Origin: Planctomycetota bacterium
GTDB taxonomy: Bacteria > Planctomycetota > SZUA-567 > H5-PLA8
Length of the DNA stretch: 64,000 nucleotides
NCBI GenBank assembly: GCA_027493525.1
Contig: JAOSKN010000001.1
Span: 2,232,001 to 2,296,000 of the forward strand
Direction of reading: 5' to 3'
Part shown: positions 1 through 9,785 of the stretch, in pieces
Layout: each line of letters begins with the position of its first letter
Position numbering within the stretch: position 1 is the stretch's first letter
The notes under the pieces: model-generated
What the model was told of the DNA's origin: nothing
Databases searched by the model: none
What the model saw: only the letters and a program-made list of their open reading frames with translations
Made by a program: the position numbers and the translations under genes

Positions 1-660
1 CTCCGATCCATTCCTCGGCAGCACTGCGGCCACCTGTCCGGGATCGGAGCCTTCGGCGGGCTCGCGTAACACCGTCACCAGCCCGTTCCATTCGCCGTGC
101 CGGTCCGTCGCGACCAGCATCTGGTAGCGGCCGTCCAGGTCTCCCACCCAGGATCGAGCCGCGGCGCGAACGCGTTCCGTGCTCCAATCGCCCTGCTCTG
201 CGGCACGCATAAGTGCCTTGGCTTCCATACTGAACCGTATTCGATCGCTGCGGTTGACCACCAGCGACTCCTTCGAGCGGGCCAGCCATGCGCTTTGATG
301 AAAAACCCCGATGCACGCGATCCCCGCCGAGAAGAGCAGGATCACCAGTGCCACGACCGCGGCCGTCCAGCGAACCGGCCACGCCATGCGCGCCCCGCGC
401 GCCTCCGTGGCCGCTCCGTACAACCAGCGCGCCAACCGATGCGCGCCGTACGCGAAACCGCCCAGGCACAGGGCAAACGTCAGCATCGCGCTCGGGTTGA
501 ACGCGATCCGGCCGGCGGCGTCGCGCAGGAACGGGATCCACCCGAAGGCCAGCTCCAGCGGAACCCGAACGAGGAACTCGAACCCGCTGAGCGCCAGCAA
601 CATGAGAATCGGCAGGAGGACGAAGGCCACGCGTATCAGTCGACTCAGCCGCTCATTCAT
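1..660 (-). CDS. Membrane protein, partial (runs off the window edge)
   Basis: The reverse strand is open for 220 codons from an ATG to the window edge, with no stop. Hydrophobic segments lie near residues 9-30, 50-72 and 98-122, followed by a soluble tail with an HGEWNG-type stretch. The start overlaps the stop of the upstream gene by 8 bases (ATGAATGA), so the two are probably translationally coupled. The neighbour has a similar plan (helices, then a soluble domain) and the two may be distant paralogues. I recognise no family, and no function is assigned. Confidence 0.75.
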   Translation of the reverse strand, partial: MNERLSRLIRVAFVLLPILMLLALSGFEFLVRVPLELAFGWIPFLRDAAGRIAFNPSAMLTFALCLGGFAYGAHRLARWLYGAATEARGARMAWPVRWTAAVVALVILLFSAGIACIGVFHQSAWLARSKESLVVNRSDRIRFSMEAKALMRAAEQGDWSTERVRAAARSWVGDLDGRYQMLVATDRHGEWNGLVTVLREPAEGSDPGQVAAVLPRNGSE

Positions 661-1318
661 GCCGTTCCGCGACCTCGATCTGGAGCCGCCGGCGAATCTC
701 GGCCAAGGGAAGCGAAACCAATTCCAGATTGCTCAGCAGAACCGGGCGCGGTTCGTCACCGGATCCGGACGGATACGCGACGATGCCGGGCGCCGCATCG
801 TCCAGCCGTCGTCCGGAGAGGTAAATGAAGCGCGTACCGTCCGCCGCGCGCCAGGCCGCCGGGGGCAGCTCGGGCACGAATTCGTGCGCGGGAAATTCCC
901 CTTCGTGTGCCGCGGCATACTTTTCCAGCGCCATTCCCAGGCTCCATAACCGTTCGCGGTTCGGCTCGCTCGGATCGGCCGAGTTGAGCCTGTACGTGGC
1001 GCCGGACTTGACCCATGCGCCCGGCGTCATGAGTTCCCGCGCGCCGGAAATCATCGTCAGCACGATCATGAAGAGCAGGCCCAGCAGCAGCGTGAGCCCG
1101 CAGGCCCGCAGATACGTCAACCGCGGCAGCGTGGGAAAATCCTTCTGAAGGTAGTTCCAGAGCAGCTTCACGCCCAACCCGCAGAGCGCGAAGGCCATCA
1201 GGAAAAAAGAGAGCGCCTCGAGCCGCAGCGACGCGGCTTCGTTGACCGTAAAGGACGGCATACCGGCCAGGATCGGAGTTCCCATTAAACCCGCCAGGCC
1301 GTTCCACGCTTGAACCAT
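653..1318 (-). CDS. Membrane protein with soluble C-terminal domain, unknown function
   Basis: The product is about 221 residues, with helices near residues 30-52 and 72-95 and then a soluble domain (PELPPAAWRAADGTRF region). The chosen ATG has a GAGGCGGAAG ribosome-binding stretch about 9 bases upstream. An in-frame ATG at 1351 is the alternative start. The residues upstream of 1351 look non-coding. It is the first gene of a pair with the overlapping downstream membrane protein. No known family is recognised. Confidence 0.65.
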   Translation of the reverse strand: MVQAWNGLAGLMGTPILAGMPSFTVNEAASLRLEALSFFLMAFALCGLGVKLLWNYLQKDFPTLPRLTYLRACGLTLLLGLLFMIVLTMISGARELMTPGAWVKSGATYRLNSADPSEPNRERLWSLGMALEKYAAAHEGEFPAHEFVPELPPAAWRAADGTRFIYLSGRRLDDAAPGIVAYPSGSGDEPRPVLLSNLELVSLPLAEIRRRLQIEVAERHE

Positions 1319-1480
1319 GAAATAGGCTTCCGCCTCACTATTACCTCTCATTACCCATATTCCTACGACCCAGGTTTGGCAAGAGTTCAGGCATTCCAGC
1401 GGGACAGTTTTACGGTCCGGTGACATCTCGAGTTCCGGAAATGGCAGATGTCAGAACTTATCTTAAAATAAACATTATCG

Positions 1481-1508
1481 TTGACATACTATCGGATCGC
1501 CTTACAGT
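1481..1508 (+). promoter_or_regulatory. Candidate sigma-70 promoter upstream of the UPF0210 gene
   Basis: A perfect TTGACA (1481-1486) is followed after 16 bases by TACAGT (1503-1508, 4 of 6 consensus). It lies in a 650-base gene-free stretch. Transcription from here would pass three hairpin/T-tract elements before reaching the UPF0210 start. This rests on consensus matching only. Confidence 0.4.
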
Positions 1509-1593
1509 GCCTTCTCCCGCTGCGCCACCCCGCAGCGGCCGGTCGCGCACGGCCCGGCGAAAACAGGGCCCCTTTTCACCGTGTCTGCAATCG

Positions 1594-1799
1594 TGCACAC
1601 TGTGCAAATTTTTTAAGGACTCATGGACGATTCTACCAATATCTATGTCCACGACCTTGCGATCATCGAAGTTCGGCGCGAAGCGCCCTGCACCTCGGTG
1701 CATCTTTTTTACGCCCTCGCAGGCGGCCGCCTTCGGGGCCGCTCGACCGGAGTTTGGATGCCGGCCCCCGATCCCCTGCACACTTGTGCATCTTTTTTT
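1594..1799 (+). repeat. Three tandem short dyads, each followed by a T-tract
   Basis: The three elements are TGCACACTGTGCA then aaTTTTTT (1594-1614), TGCACCTCGGTGCA then TCTTTTTT (1689-1710), and TGCACACTTGTGCA then TCTTTTTTT (1777-1799). They are 88-95 bases apart. On the plus strand each reads as a minimal hairpin plus U-tract, so serial intrinsic terminators or attenuators ahead of the UPF0210 gene are possible. Equally, each is a TGCAC(N)GTGCA palindrome that could be an operator for a dimeric repressor. The sequence does not decide between these. Confidence 0.5.
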
Positions 1800-1872
1800 C
1801 ATCTCTCGTAGACGACCTTCGGAGCGCCGACGAGGGGATTCAGGCCCGGAATCCCTTCCTTGGCCACCAGAA

Positions 1873-1922
1873 ACCGACAACCGGCAACCGGCAACCGCCG
1901 TTTTCCCGTTTCCCGTTTCCCG
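1873..1922 (+). repeat. Two adjacent 7-bp tandem repeats
   Basis: Four imperfect copies of ACCGGCA are followed by three copies of TTTCCCG. They end about 50 bases before the start codon of the UPF0210 gene. This is one of several heptamer arrays between genes in this window. Confidence 0.7.
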
Positions 1923-1970
1923 CCCCACCCCGTACCCTCTTGGCGGCCGGCCCCCGCACAGGAGCGCCCC

Positions 1971-3320
1971 ATGTCGCTCGCCTTCGAGGAGATCTTCGAA
2001 ACCATCCGCATGATCGGGATGGAGCACCTCGACATCCGCACCACCACCCTCGGCGTCTCGCTCCTCGACTGCCGCGCCGAGTCCGACCGCGAGACCGCGC
2101 GCAAGGTCTACGAGAAGGTCGTGGGCCTGGGTGCGCGCCTGGTCCCGGCCGCCGGGGAGATCGAGGCCGAGTACGGCATCCCCATCGTCAACAAGCGCGT
2201 CGCGGTGACGCCGGTCGCCGAACTGGGCCTCGCCGACCCGCTCCCCGTCGCGCAGGCGCTCGACAAGGCCGCCAAGGAGATCGGCATCGACTTCCTCGGC
2301 GGCTACAGCGCGCTGGTCCAGAAGGGCTTCACCGCGCACGACCGCGCGCTGATCGACTCGCTGCCGGAGGCCCTGGCCGTCACCGAGCGGCTCTGCGGCT
2401 CGGTGGCCGTGGCCTCCACGCGCGCGGGGATCAACATCGACGCCTGCTACATGCTCGGCCGGATGCTCAAGGCGCTGGCCCAGCGGACCGCCGAGCGCGG
2501 CGGCGTGGGCTGCGCGAAGTTCTGCGCCTTCGCCAACGCCGTCGACGACAATCCCTTCATGGCCGGCGCGTTCTACGGGCTCGGCGAGGGCGAGTGCGGG
2601 CTCTCCGTCGGCATCAGCGGCCCCGGCGTCGTCAACGCCGTCGTGAAGGGCCTGCCCGGCGTGGACCTCCAGACGCTGGCCGACGAGATCCGCCGCACGG
2701 CCTACAAGATCACGCGCATCGGCGAACTGGTCGGGCGGAAGGTCAGCGAAAAGCTCGGCGTGCCCTTCAACATCATCGACCTCTCGCTCGCCCCGACGCC
2801 CGCGCCCGGCGATTCGATCGGCGAGATCCTCGAAGGGATTGGCCTCGAACGCACCGGCGCGCCGGGCAGCACCGCCGCGCTGATGCTCCTCACCGATGCC
2901 GTCAAGCGCGGCGGGGCGATGGCCACGAGCCACACCGGCGGCTTGAGCGGCGCGTTCATCCCGGTCAGCGAAGACGGCGCGATGGCCGCGGCCGCCGCCG
3001 AAGGCGCGCTCAGCGTCGAGAAGCTCGAGGCCCTGACCGCCGTCTGCTGCGTCGGCCTCGACATGATCATCCTCCCTGGCGACACCAGCGCCGAGACCCT
3101 GGCCGGGATCATCGCCGACGAATCGGCCATCGGCGTGATGAACCATAAAACCACCGCCTGCCGGCTCATCCCGGCCCCAGGCAAGAATCCCGGCGATACG
3201 GTCGATTTTGGAGGTTTGTTAGGGTCTGGACCCGTCATGCCGGTCAACCGCTACCGCTGCGACCGCCTGATGCAGCGCGGCGGCCGGATCCCTGCGCCGT
3301 TGCAAGGGTTGAAGAACTGA
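1971..3320 (+). CDS. UPF0210 / PFL-family protein (DUF711)
   Basis: This 449-residue protein matches the usual length of the UPF0210 (DUF711, 'PFL family') proteins. The N-terminus IFETIRMIGMEHLDIRTTT and the later NAVDDNPFMAGAF, SGPGVVN and PVNRYRCDRLMQRGGRIPAP stretches are typical of the family. The chosen ATG has AGGAGCG just upstream, and in-frame sequence before it is tandem repeat. Members resemble the pyruvate-formate-lyase fold, but their reaction is unknown. The ACT-domain protein often paired with this family is not next to it here. Confidence 0.9.
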   Translation: MSLAFEEIFETIRMIGMEHLDIRTTTLGVSLLDCRAESDRETARKVYEKVVGLGARLVPAAGEIEAEYGIPIVNKRVAVTPVAELGLADPLPVAQALDKAAKEIGIDFLGGYSALVQKGFTAHDRALIDSLPEALAVTERLCGSVAVASTRAGINIDACYMLGRMLKALAQRTAERGGVGCAKFCAFANAVDDNPFMAGAFYGLGEGECGLSVGISGPGVVNAVVKGLPGVDLQTLADEIRRTAYKITRIGELVGRKVSEKLGVPFNIIDLSLAPTPAPGDSIGEILEGIGLERTGAPGSTAALMLLTDAVKRGGAMATSHTGGLSGAFIPVSEDGAMAAAAAEGALSVEKLEALTAVCCVGLDMIILPGDTSAETLAGIIADESAIGVMNHKTTACRLIPAPGKNPGDTVDFGGLLGSGPVMPVNRYRCDRLMQRGGRIPAPLQGLKN

Positions 3321-3350
3321 GCCTGAGCCTGGACCGACCCGTAAATTAGT

Positions 3351-3356
3351 ATAATA
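3351..3356 (+). promoter_or_regulatory. Candidate -10 element (TATAAT) upstream of the secreted protein gene
   Basis: A perfect TATAAT lies in a locally AT-rich stretch between the UPF0210 gene and the next gene. No good -35 hexamer is present at 16-18 bases. A GAGGT/ACCTC hairpin (3359-3373) follows directly and would lie at the start of the transcript. The call is tentative. Confidence 0.35.
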
Positions 3357-3527
3357 TGAGGTCTGAAACCTCGGCCCCGCAACGCTCGATTCTAACATGC
3401 TATGCGGGTTGACGTTGGATATTGTGCCGCGGCCTCTCTTGCGGTAAGAATGTTGGACTTGATGCTCATGCGCAGCCGATACCGAAGACCGGCAACCTGT
3501 TGGTTGGGGTTCCGGGGGAGTGACGGG

Positions 3528-4406
3528 ATGCCTCGCGCCATCTTTGCGCGCTTCTTCATCTTGTTGAGCTTGGCCTCCGTGGTCTTCAGTGCACCCGTGC
3601 GTGCCGCCCAGACGGAAGAGGGTTCGGCGGCCGGCGGCGAGCGCGAAGTGGCGCTGGCGGTTAAGGCTCGGGAAGGCTCGGCCGCCCGCCCCGCGGCTCA
3701 GCGGCTGGGCTCGGAGGACGCCGCCGCCTCCATGGCCGCCGCCGCGCTGGAAGCCGCCCAGCGGCCGATCCAGCCCGATGTCGTGAACACGCGGCTCAGC
3801 ACCGAGGGCCAGCCCGGCGACGTGCGCCTGGTCAACATGTCCACTTCGGTGATCGCGAACCAGCGCTGGATCGTGCCGCATCTGCCGATCCCGCCATTCA
3901 GCACCTGGAACAAATGGCTCGACGAGAACGCGCCCGGGGCGACCCACTGCGCGATCGACTGGATGGACGAGCAGGGGCGCTGGTGGCATACCGAGTTGCG
4001 CGGCTACAGCCATCATCCCGCGGCGTGCCGCGTGGGCGAGGGCGAGTTCCCCTGTTCGGGCGTCACCGTGTACGGCGTCTTCATCCTGCCGGGGCGGACC
4101 GATACCGAGGGTCAGAAGGTTTTCCAGGACGTGAAGCTCGACTGCGACTACCGCGCGATCGAGGCCGAAGCGCGCAAGTACGCGCGGAAGGACCGGCGCT
4201 CCGGCGAGCCCGGCACGGGCGGGAAGGGCAAGGAGAACGTCGGGCTGGGCGGGCCGGCCTTCAAGCCTTCCCAGAATTCCAATACCTACATCGGCTACCT
4301 GCTGCGCAAGGTGGGCGTGACGCATGAGCGCCCCGCCGGCGCGGTGGGCTGGGACACGACGCCCCACTTCCCCTACTCTTCGAACGCCGACGCGTTCACG
4401 CCCTGA
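3528..4406 (+). CDS. Secreted protein of unknown function
   Basis: The product is about 292 residues. It begins with a clear signal peptide (MPRAIFARFFILLSLASVVF, then APVRAA with a likely cut after Ala-Ala). A charged, alanine-rich linker leads into a globular domain from about residue 85 containing IDWMDEQGRWWHTELRGYSHH and, near the end, NSNTYIGYLLRKVG. The conserved-looking His, Trp and Asn residues suggest an enzyme-like or binding domain, but I cannot name the family. A GGGGGAG stretch lies just upstream of the chosen ATG. The next gene starts 54 bases downstream. Confidence 0.75.
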   Translation: MPRAIFARFFILLSLASVVFSAPVRAAQTEEGSAAGGEREVALAVKAREGSAARPAAQRLGSEDAAASMAAAALEAAQRPIQPDVVNTRLSTEGQPGDVRLVNMSTSVIANQRWIVPHLPIPPFSTWNKWLDENAPGATHCAIDWMDEQGRWWHTELRGYSHHPAACRVGEGEFPCSGVTVYGVFILPGRTDTEGQKVFQDVKLDCDYRAIEAEARKYARKDRRSGEPGTGGKGKENVGLGGPAFKPSQNSNTYIGYLLRKVGVTHERPAGAVGWDTTPHFPYSSNADAFTP

Positions 4407-4460
4407 CCTGGGGCTGCGCGAGCGGGGGGACGGCGGGGTCTGGCTTGAACGGATGGCCGC

Positions 4461-7193
4461 ATGAGCCGTAAGGCGAACGATACCTTGACGCGCTTCGCCC
4501 GCGCCGCCGCGGCGCTCGCGCTGCTGGCGCTGGCCGGCTGCGGGGACTCGATCCGCACGGCCGTGCCCTTCCTGCCGCCGTCGGAGTACGTGGACGTCGG
4601 CGGCCGCAAGCTCACCCGCGCCGAGGTCGCCTACTACCAGAAGGTCCGCGAGTTCAGCCAGTGGACCCGCGTCGATCCCAACGACGCCGTCGCCTACTAC
4701 TCGCTCGGCGAACTCTTCCAGGCCAAGGGCAACTACGAGCTGGCCAAGGAGCTGTACGTCAAGTCCACGCAGCTCGATCCCACGCTCTCCGAGGCGCACC
4801 ACAACCTGGGCGTGATCCTGATCGCCGAGGAGAACTACAACGACGCGCTGACCATGCTCGACCGCGCGGTCAAACTCAGCCCCGACGACGCCAAGATCTA
4901 CCGCGATTTCGCCCGCGCCCACGAGGGCCTGGGGCATTACCGCGAGGCCCTGGAGAGCTACGACCGCGCGCTGGGCCTCGACCCCGAGTTCACCTCCTGC
5001 TACCTGGACAAGGCGCGCATGCTTTACGGCCGCCGCCGCTACAAGGACGCCGAGGCCGCCTGCCGCCAGGCCCTCACCCATCTCTCGCTCAATCCGGTCC
5101 ACGCGCAGGCCCGCGTCACCCACGGCACGGTGCTCGACAAGATCCTCCCCGAGTCGCTGCTCTACTGGAACCAGGAGCGGCGGCCCGAGGACACCACGGC
5201 CGCCGAGGCCACGTACGACTTGGCGCTGTGCCTGAAGGCGCAGGGGCGCCTGCGCGAAGCCCTGACCGAACTCGTCCCCGCCGAGAAGGTCGGCCTGGGC
5301 CGGGCCGACGTGCTGATCCTCAAGAGCCGCCTGCTGGAAGGGCTGGGCGACCTCAACGGCGCCATCTCCGTGATGGAGCTGCTCCGCCCGCAGTACCCGG
5401 CCATGGCCGAGATCCCCAAGCAGCTCTCGCGCCTGTACCAGAAGGCCGGGCAGGCCCAGAAGTCCGGCGAGATGCGCCTGCTGGCCGCCGACCTGGATCA
5501 CTCCGACCGCGCCCTGCAGTTGGAAGCCGTGCGCGTCGCCGAGGCCGGCAAGGACACCGCGCGCGCCATCGCGATCTACGAGCGGCTCGTGCGCACCGAC
5601 CCCGAAGACATCAAGGCGCTCCACGCGCTCGCGGAGGCCTACGACCGGGCCGGCATCCGCCGCCAGGCCGCGCTGGCCTACCAGGAGCTGGTCAACCGGC
5701 GCCCCGACGACCTGAACGCGCGCCGCCGGCTGGGCTTCCTCTACGCCGACCTGCCCGGCTTCCAGGGCCGCGCCGTGCTTCAGTTCAAGCGCGTGCTCCA
5801 GGCGCGCAACGACGACCACGAGGTCCACCGCCGCCTCGGCGAACTCTACACCGCCGCCAAGAACCTCGAGGGCGCCGAGGAGCACGTGCGCTGGTCGCTG
5901 GAACTGAACAAGTCCGATCCCGTCGCCCTCGCCGCGCTGGGTTCGATCTACGCCGGCCAGAACCGGCCGGAAGAGGCCATCGGGGTCTACCGCAAGGCGC
6001 TGCAGCTCAAGCCCGACGACGCCCCCACGCAGCTCCTGCTCGCCATGGTCCTGCTCAAGATCGACCGCAAGGACGACGCCGTCCAGGCCTTCGAGGCTTA
6101 CCTCAAGCTCAAGCCCGACGACGCCGAGGCGCGCCGCAACTACGCCAACACCCTGCGCGACCTCAACCGCCGCGAGGACGCCGTGAAGGAATATCAGACC
6201 ATCATCGCCGCCAACCCGCGGGACGTGCCCACGGCGATGGAACTGGCCAAGCTCTCCAAGCTCCTCGGCCAGTTCCAGCAGGCCGCCGGGATGTACGAGG
6301 CGCTGCTGGAGGCCAATCCCTCCAACCGCGAGGCGCTGCGCCAGGCCGGCCGGCTCTACGACGAGACCAAGCAGCCCATGCGCGCGATGTTCTGCTGGCA
6401 GCGCCTGATCAAGCTCGCGCCCAAGGACCTGGAGGCGCAGAAGAGCCTCGCCGCCATCTACAAGTCCATCGGGGACGACGCCGCGGCCATCGAGAAGTAC
6501 GAGGCGCTCGGCAACAGCGGCGACGAGGAAGGCTGGCGCAACGCCGCGTTCCTGCATCTCAAGCGCGGCGACCGCGTCAAGGCCATCGCGGCGTACCGCA
6601 AGGTCATCGAGATCAAGCGCCGCGACGTCCCCTCGCGCCGCCGCCTCGCCGCCCTGCTCCAGCGCTCCGAGGATCCCGCCGAGCGCGAAGAGGCCCTCCA
6701 GCTCTACAAGGAATTGATCCAGCTCGACCCCAAGGACGCCGGCGCGCGCCTCAACCTGGCCAACCTCTACACCGAGGACAACCGCCTCGCGCAGGCGCTC
6801 GAACAGTTCGAAGCCATCCAGAAGGACGACGAAAAGAACGTCTCCGCCCACGTCGGCCTCGGCGTCGTCTACCGCAAGTGGAAGAAGTACAAGAAGAGCG
6901 AAGAGGAGTACGGCAAGGCTTTGGAGCTGGCCCCCAACGACCGCCACGTCCACTACAACGTCGCGGTGCTCTACGATTTCTACCTCGACGAGCCGGACAA
7001 GGCGCGCCAGCACTACAACCGCTTCCTCGAACTCGGCGGCGATCCGGTCCTGCTGCCCAAGGAATCCCAGGAGCGCCTCGCCCCGCCGTCCGAGGCGCGC
7101 CCCGCCGAGGCCGAGGCCGCGCCGCCGGGCAAGGGCGAGCCGCCCGCCAAGCCCGTCGCCGCCGACACCGTCCCCGCCCCCGCCGCGCGCTGA
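4461..7193 (+). CDS. Large TPR-repeat lipoprotein
   Basis: The 910-residue protein opens with a lipoprotein signal peptide (ALLALAGC, Cys about residue 27), so it is probably anchored to a membrane outside the cytoplasm. From about residue 70 to 860 it consists almost entirely of tetratricopeptide repeats, about 20, with recurring motifs such as AYYSLGELFQAKGNYELAK and AHVGLGVVYRKWKKYKKSE. The tail is rich in Pro, Ala and Glu. TPR arrays are scaffolds for protein partners and no enzymatic domain is visible. The partner is unknown. Confidence 0.9.
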   Translation: MSRKANDTLTRFARAAAALALLALAGCGDSIRTAVPFLPPSEYVDVGGRKLTRAEVAYYQKVREFSQWTRVDPNDAVAYYSLGELFQAKGNYELAKELYVKSTQLDPTLSEAHHNLGVILIAEENYNDALTMLDRAVKLSPDDAKIYRDFARAHEGLGHYREALESYDRALGLDPEFTSCYLDKARMLYGRRRYKDAEAACRQALTHLSLNPVHAQARVTHGTVLDKILPESLLYWNQERRPEDTTAAEATYDLALCLKAQGRLREALTELVPAEKVGLGRADVLILKSRLLEGLGDLNGAISVMELLRPQYPAMAEIPKQLSRLYQKAGQAQKSGEMRLLAADLDHSDRALQLEAVRVAEAGKDTARAIAIYERLVRTDPEDIKALHALAEAYDRAGIRRQAALAYQELVNRRPDDLNARRRLGFLYADLPGFQGRAVLQFKRVLQARNDDHEVHRRLGELYTAAKNLEGAEEHVRWSLELNKSDPVALAALGSIYAGQNRPEEAIGVYRKALQLKPDDAPTQLLLAMVLLKIDRKDDAVQAFEAYLKLKPDDAEARRNYANTLRDLNRREDAVKEYQTIIAANPRDVPTAMELAKLSKLLGQFQQAAGMYEALLEANPSNREALRQAGRLYDETKQPMRAMFCWQRLIKLAPKDLEAQKSLAAIYKSIGDDAAAIEKYEALGNSGDEEGWRNAAFLHLKRGDRVKAIAAYRKVIEIKRRDVPSRRRLAALLQRSEDPAEREEALQLYKELIQLDPKDAGARLNLANLYTEDNRLAQALEQFEAIQKDDEKNVSAHVGLGVVYRKWKKYKKSEEEYGKALELAPNDRHVHYNVAVLYDFYLDEPDKARQHYNRFLELGGDPVLLPKESQERLAPPSEARPAEAEAAPPGKGEPPAKPVAADTVPAPAAR

Positions 7194-7245
7194 CGCACTC
7201 TAATAAGATGACACCGGCGCGGGGCCCTACTACACTCTTCACGCC

Positions 7246-7731
7246 ATGCCCACCTTCGACTTCCGCCCGCCGCATCTGCTGACCGTGCGCCACCACCTCG
7301 CGTGGGAGCTGCTCGGGCTGCTCGTGATGGCCGCGGGGCTGGGCTGGCTGGCCTGGTTCCTCTACGAGCTGCTCCAGAACCTTGCCGGTTCGTGGTGGTG
7401 GAGCGCGCCCGGCTTCCTGCTCGGCGTGGTGGGCGGCGAGATGTTCTTCGACGAGGAACGCCTGGTCTTCGACGCGCGGCGCAAGCTGATCCACTGGCGG
7501 CGGCCCTTCCGCAAGCGCCGGACCTACGGCTTCGAAGCCGTCGCGAAGGTCGAATGCCGCGCCCTGCCGGCGCGGCTCCTGGGCGGGCGGCCCGCGCGCG
7601 AATGCCTCCTGCGCTTCGCGGACGGCTCCGCCCTGAAGGTCTACCGCGGCCGCATCGCCGACATGGACCGCCTCGCCGCGAAGGTCGCCGAGGTGCTCGG
7701 GAAGCCGCTGGACCCGCAGGACGCGGGCTGA
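7246..7731 (+). CDS. Small membrane protein with PH-like soluble tail
   Basis: This 161-residue protein has two hydrophobic segments (about residues 20-42 and 50-64) followed by a basic soluble part with FDEERLVFDARRKLIHWRRP and a Gly-Arg-rich region. The order (two helices, then a strand-rich domain starting where the protein describes its own 'local' residues) resembles small bacterial PH-like membrane proteins, but this is an inference. It is followed closely by the methyltransferase gene. No function is assigned. Confidence 0.65.
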   Translation: MPTFDFRPPHLLTVRHHLAWELLGLLVMAAGLGWLAWFLYELLQNLAGSWWWSAPGFLLGVVGGEMFFDEERLVFDARRKLIHWRRPFRKRRTYGFEAVAKVECRALPARLLGGRPARECLLRFADGSALKVYRGRIADMDRLAAKVAEVLGKPLDPQDAG

Positions 7732-7766
7732 GGCGCGGGCGCAACCCCACAGGAGGCGCGGCTCGC

Positions 7767-8677
7767 GTGGCCCTGCGCAGGCTGGTCCCCAAGCCGCTCC
7801 GCGCGGCCCTGCGCAGGGCCTGGAACCGCCTGCGCGCCCGCCGCGCCCGCCGCGCGTTCCAGGCCGCCGGCGCGGAGCCGGCCTGGCTGCCGCCCGAGGA
7901 ACTGCCGCGGCTGCACGCGCGCTATCCCGCGCACCCTTCGCTCGATCCGGGCGCCGGCGCCCGGCGCAAGAGGCTCGAAGAGCGCATGGAGGTTCTCGCG
8001 GGCCTGCTGCGCGCCTTCGCGCCGCCGGGCCGCGAAGTTCTGGAACTCGGCTGCGGCGACGGGACGCTGGCCGGGGCGCTCGCCCGGGAAGGCTGGCGCG
8101 TGTGCGCGCTGGACGTGGACAGCGCGGGATTCGACCGGGAGGCCCGCGCCGCCGGGGTCCGTTTCCTGAAGGCCGATGCCGCGCGCGTGCCCCTGCGCGA
8201 GGCCCGCGTCGCCTTCGCGTACTCGTACAATGCGTTCGAGCATCTGGCCGATCCCGAGCGGGCGCTGGGCGAGCTCGCCCGCGTCCTCGCGCCCGGGGGC
8301 CGCGCCTACCTTCATTTCGCGCCGCTGTACTTCTCGCCCTGGGGCCTGCACGCCTACGAATACGTCCGGGCGCCGTACGTCCAGGTGCTCTTCGAGCCCG
8401 CGGCGCTCCAGGCCTTCGCGCGCGGCCTCGGCGAAAAGCCCCGGATTCCCTACGTCAACGCCTGGCCCGCCGCGCGCTTCCGCGCGCTCTTCCGCGCGCC
8501 GCCGGGCCGATTGCGCCCGCTCTTCCTATACGAGACAATGGACGCGGGCGCCGTCGAGCTGATCGAACGGCATCCCGCCTGCTTCAAGGCCAAGGGCGTG
8601 CCGTTCGAGGAGTTCGTAAGCTCCGGCTTCGAGGTGCTGTTCGAAAAACCGGCGGCTGAGCTGGATATCCGAGCGCC

Positions 8678-8681
<4 letters not shown>
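7767..8681 (+). CDS. Class I SAM-dependent methyltransferase
   Basis: The GTG start is chosen because AGGAGG lies 10 bases upstream and the preceding in-frame sequence is Arg-rich non-coding read-through. The 304-residue protein has the SAM-binding motif VLELGCGDGTLAGALA (about residues 92-107), the acidic LDVDS strand, and ARVLAPGGRAYLHF as motif III. FAYSYNAFEHLADP is typical of type-11 methyltransferases. The substrate is unknown. Its stop overlaps the start of the GGDEF gene (ATGA), so the two are probably co-translated. Confidence 0.85.
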
Positions 8682-9775
<1,094 letters not shown>

Positions 9776-9785
9776 AGCCCGCGCT

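Noticed and set aside
1420..2013. Coding sequence in the 650-base gap before the UPF0210 gene
   Set aside because: Several open frames exist but they cross hairpins and 7-bp repeats, have no ribosome-binding site and show Arg/Pro-rich non-coding composition.
3219..7013. A 1264-codon open reading frame on the minus strand across the TPR gene
   Set aside because: It is a read-through mirror of a GC-rich gene on the other strand, with repetitive Leu/Gly/Arg composition and no domain. The TPR frame is the real one.
7302..7770. An N-terminal extension of the methyltransferase
   Set aside because: The upstream in-frame sequence is Arg/Ala-rich and overlaps the real membrane-protein gene in another frame. 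A GTG with a good ribosome-binding site lies at the expected position.
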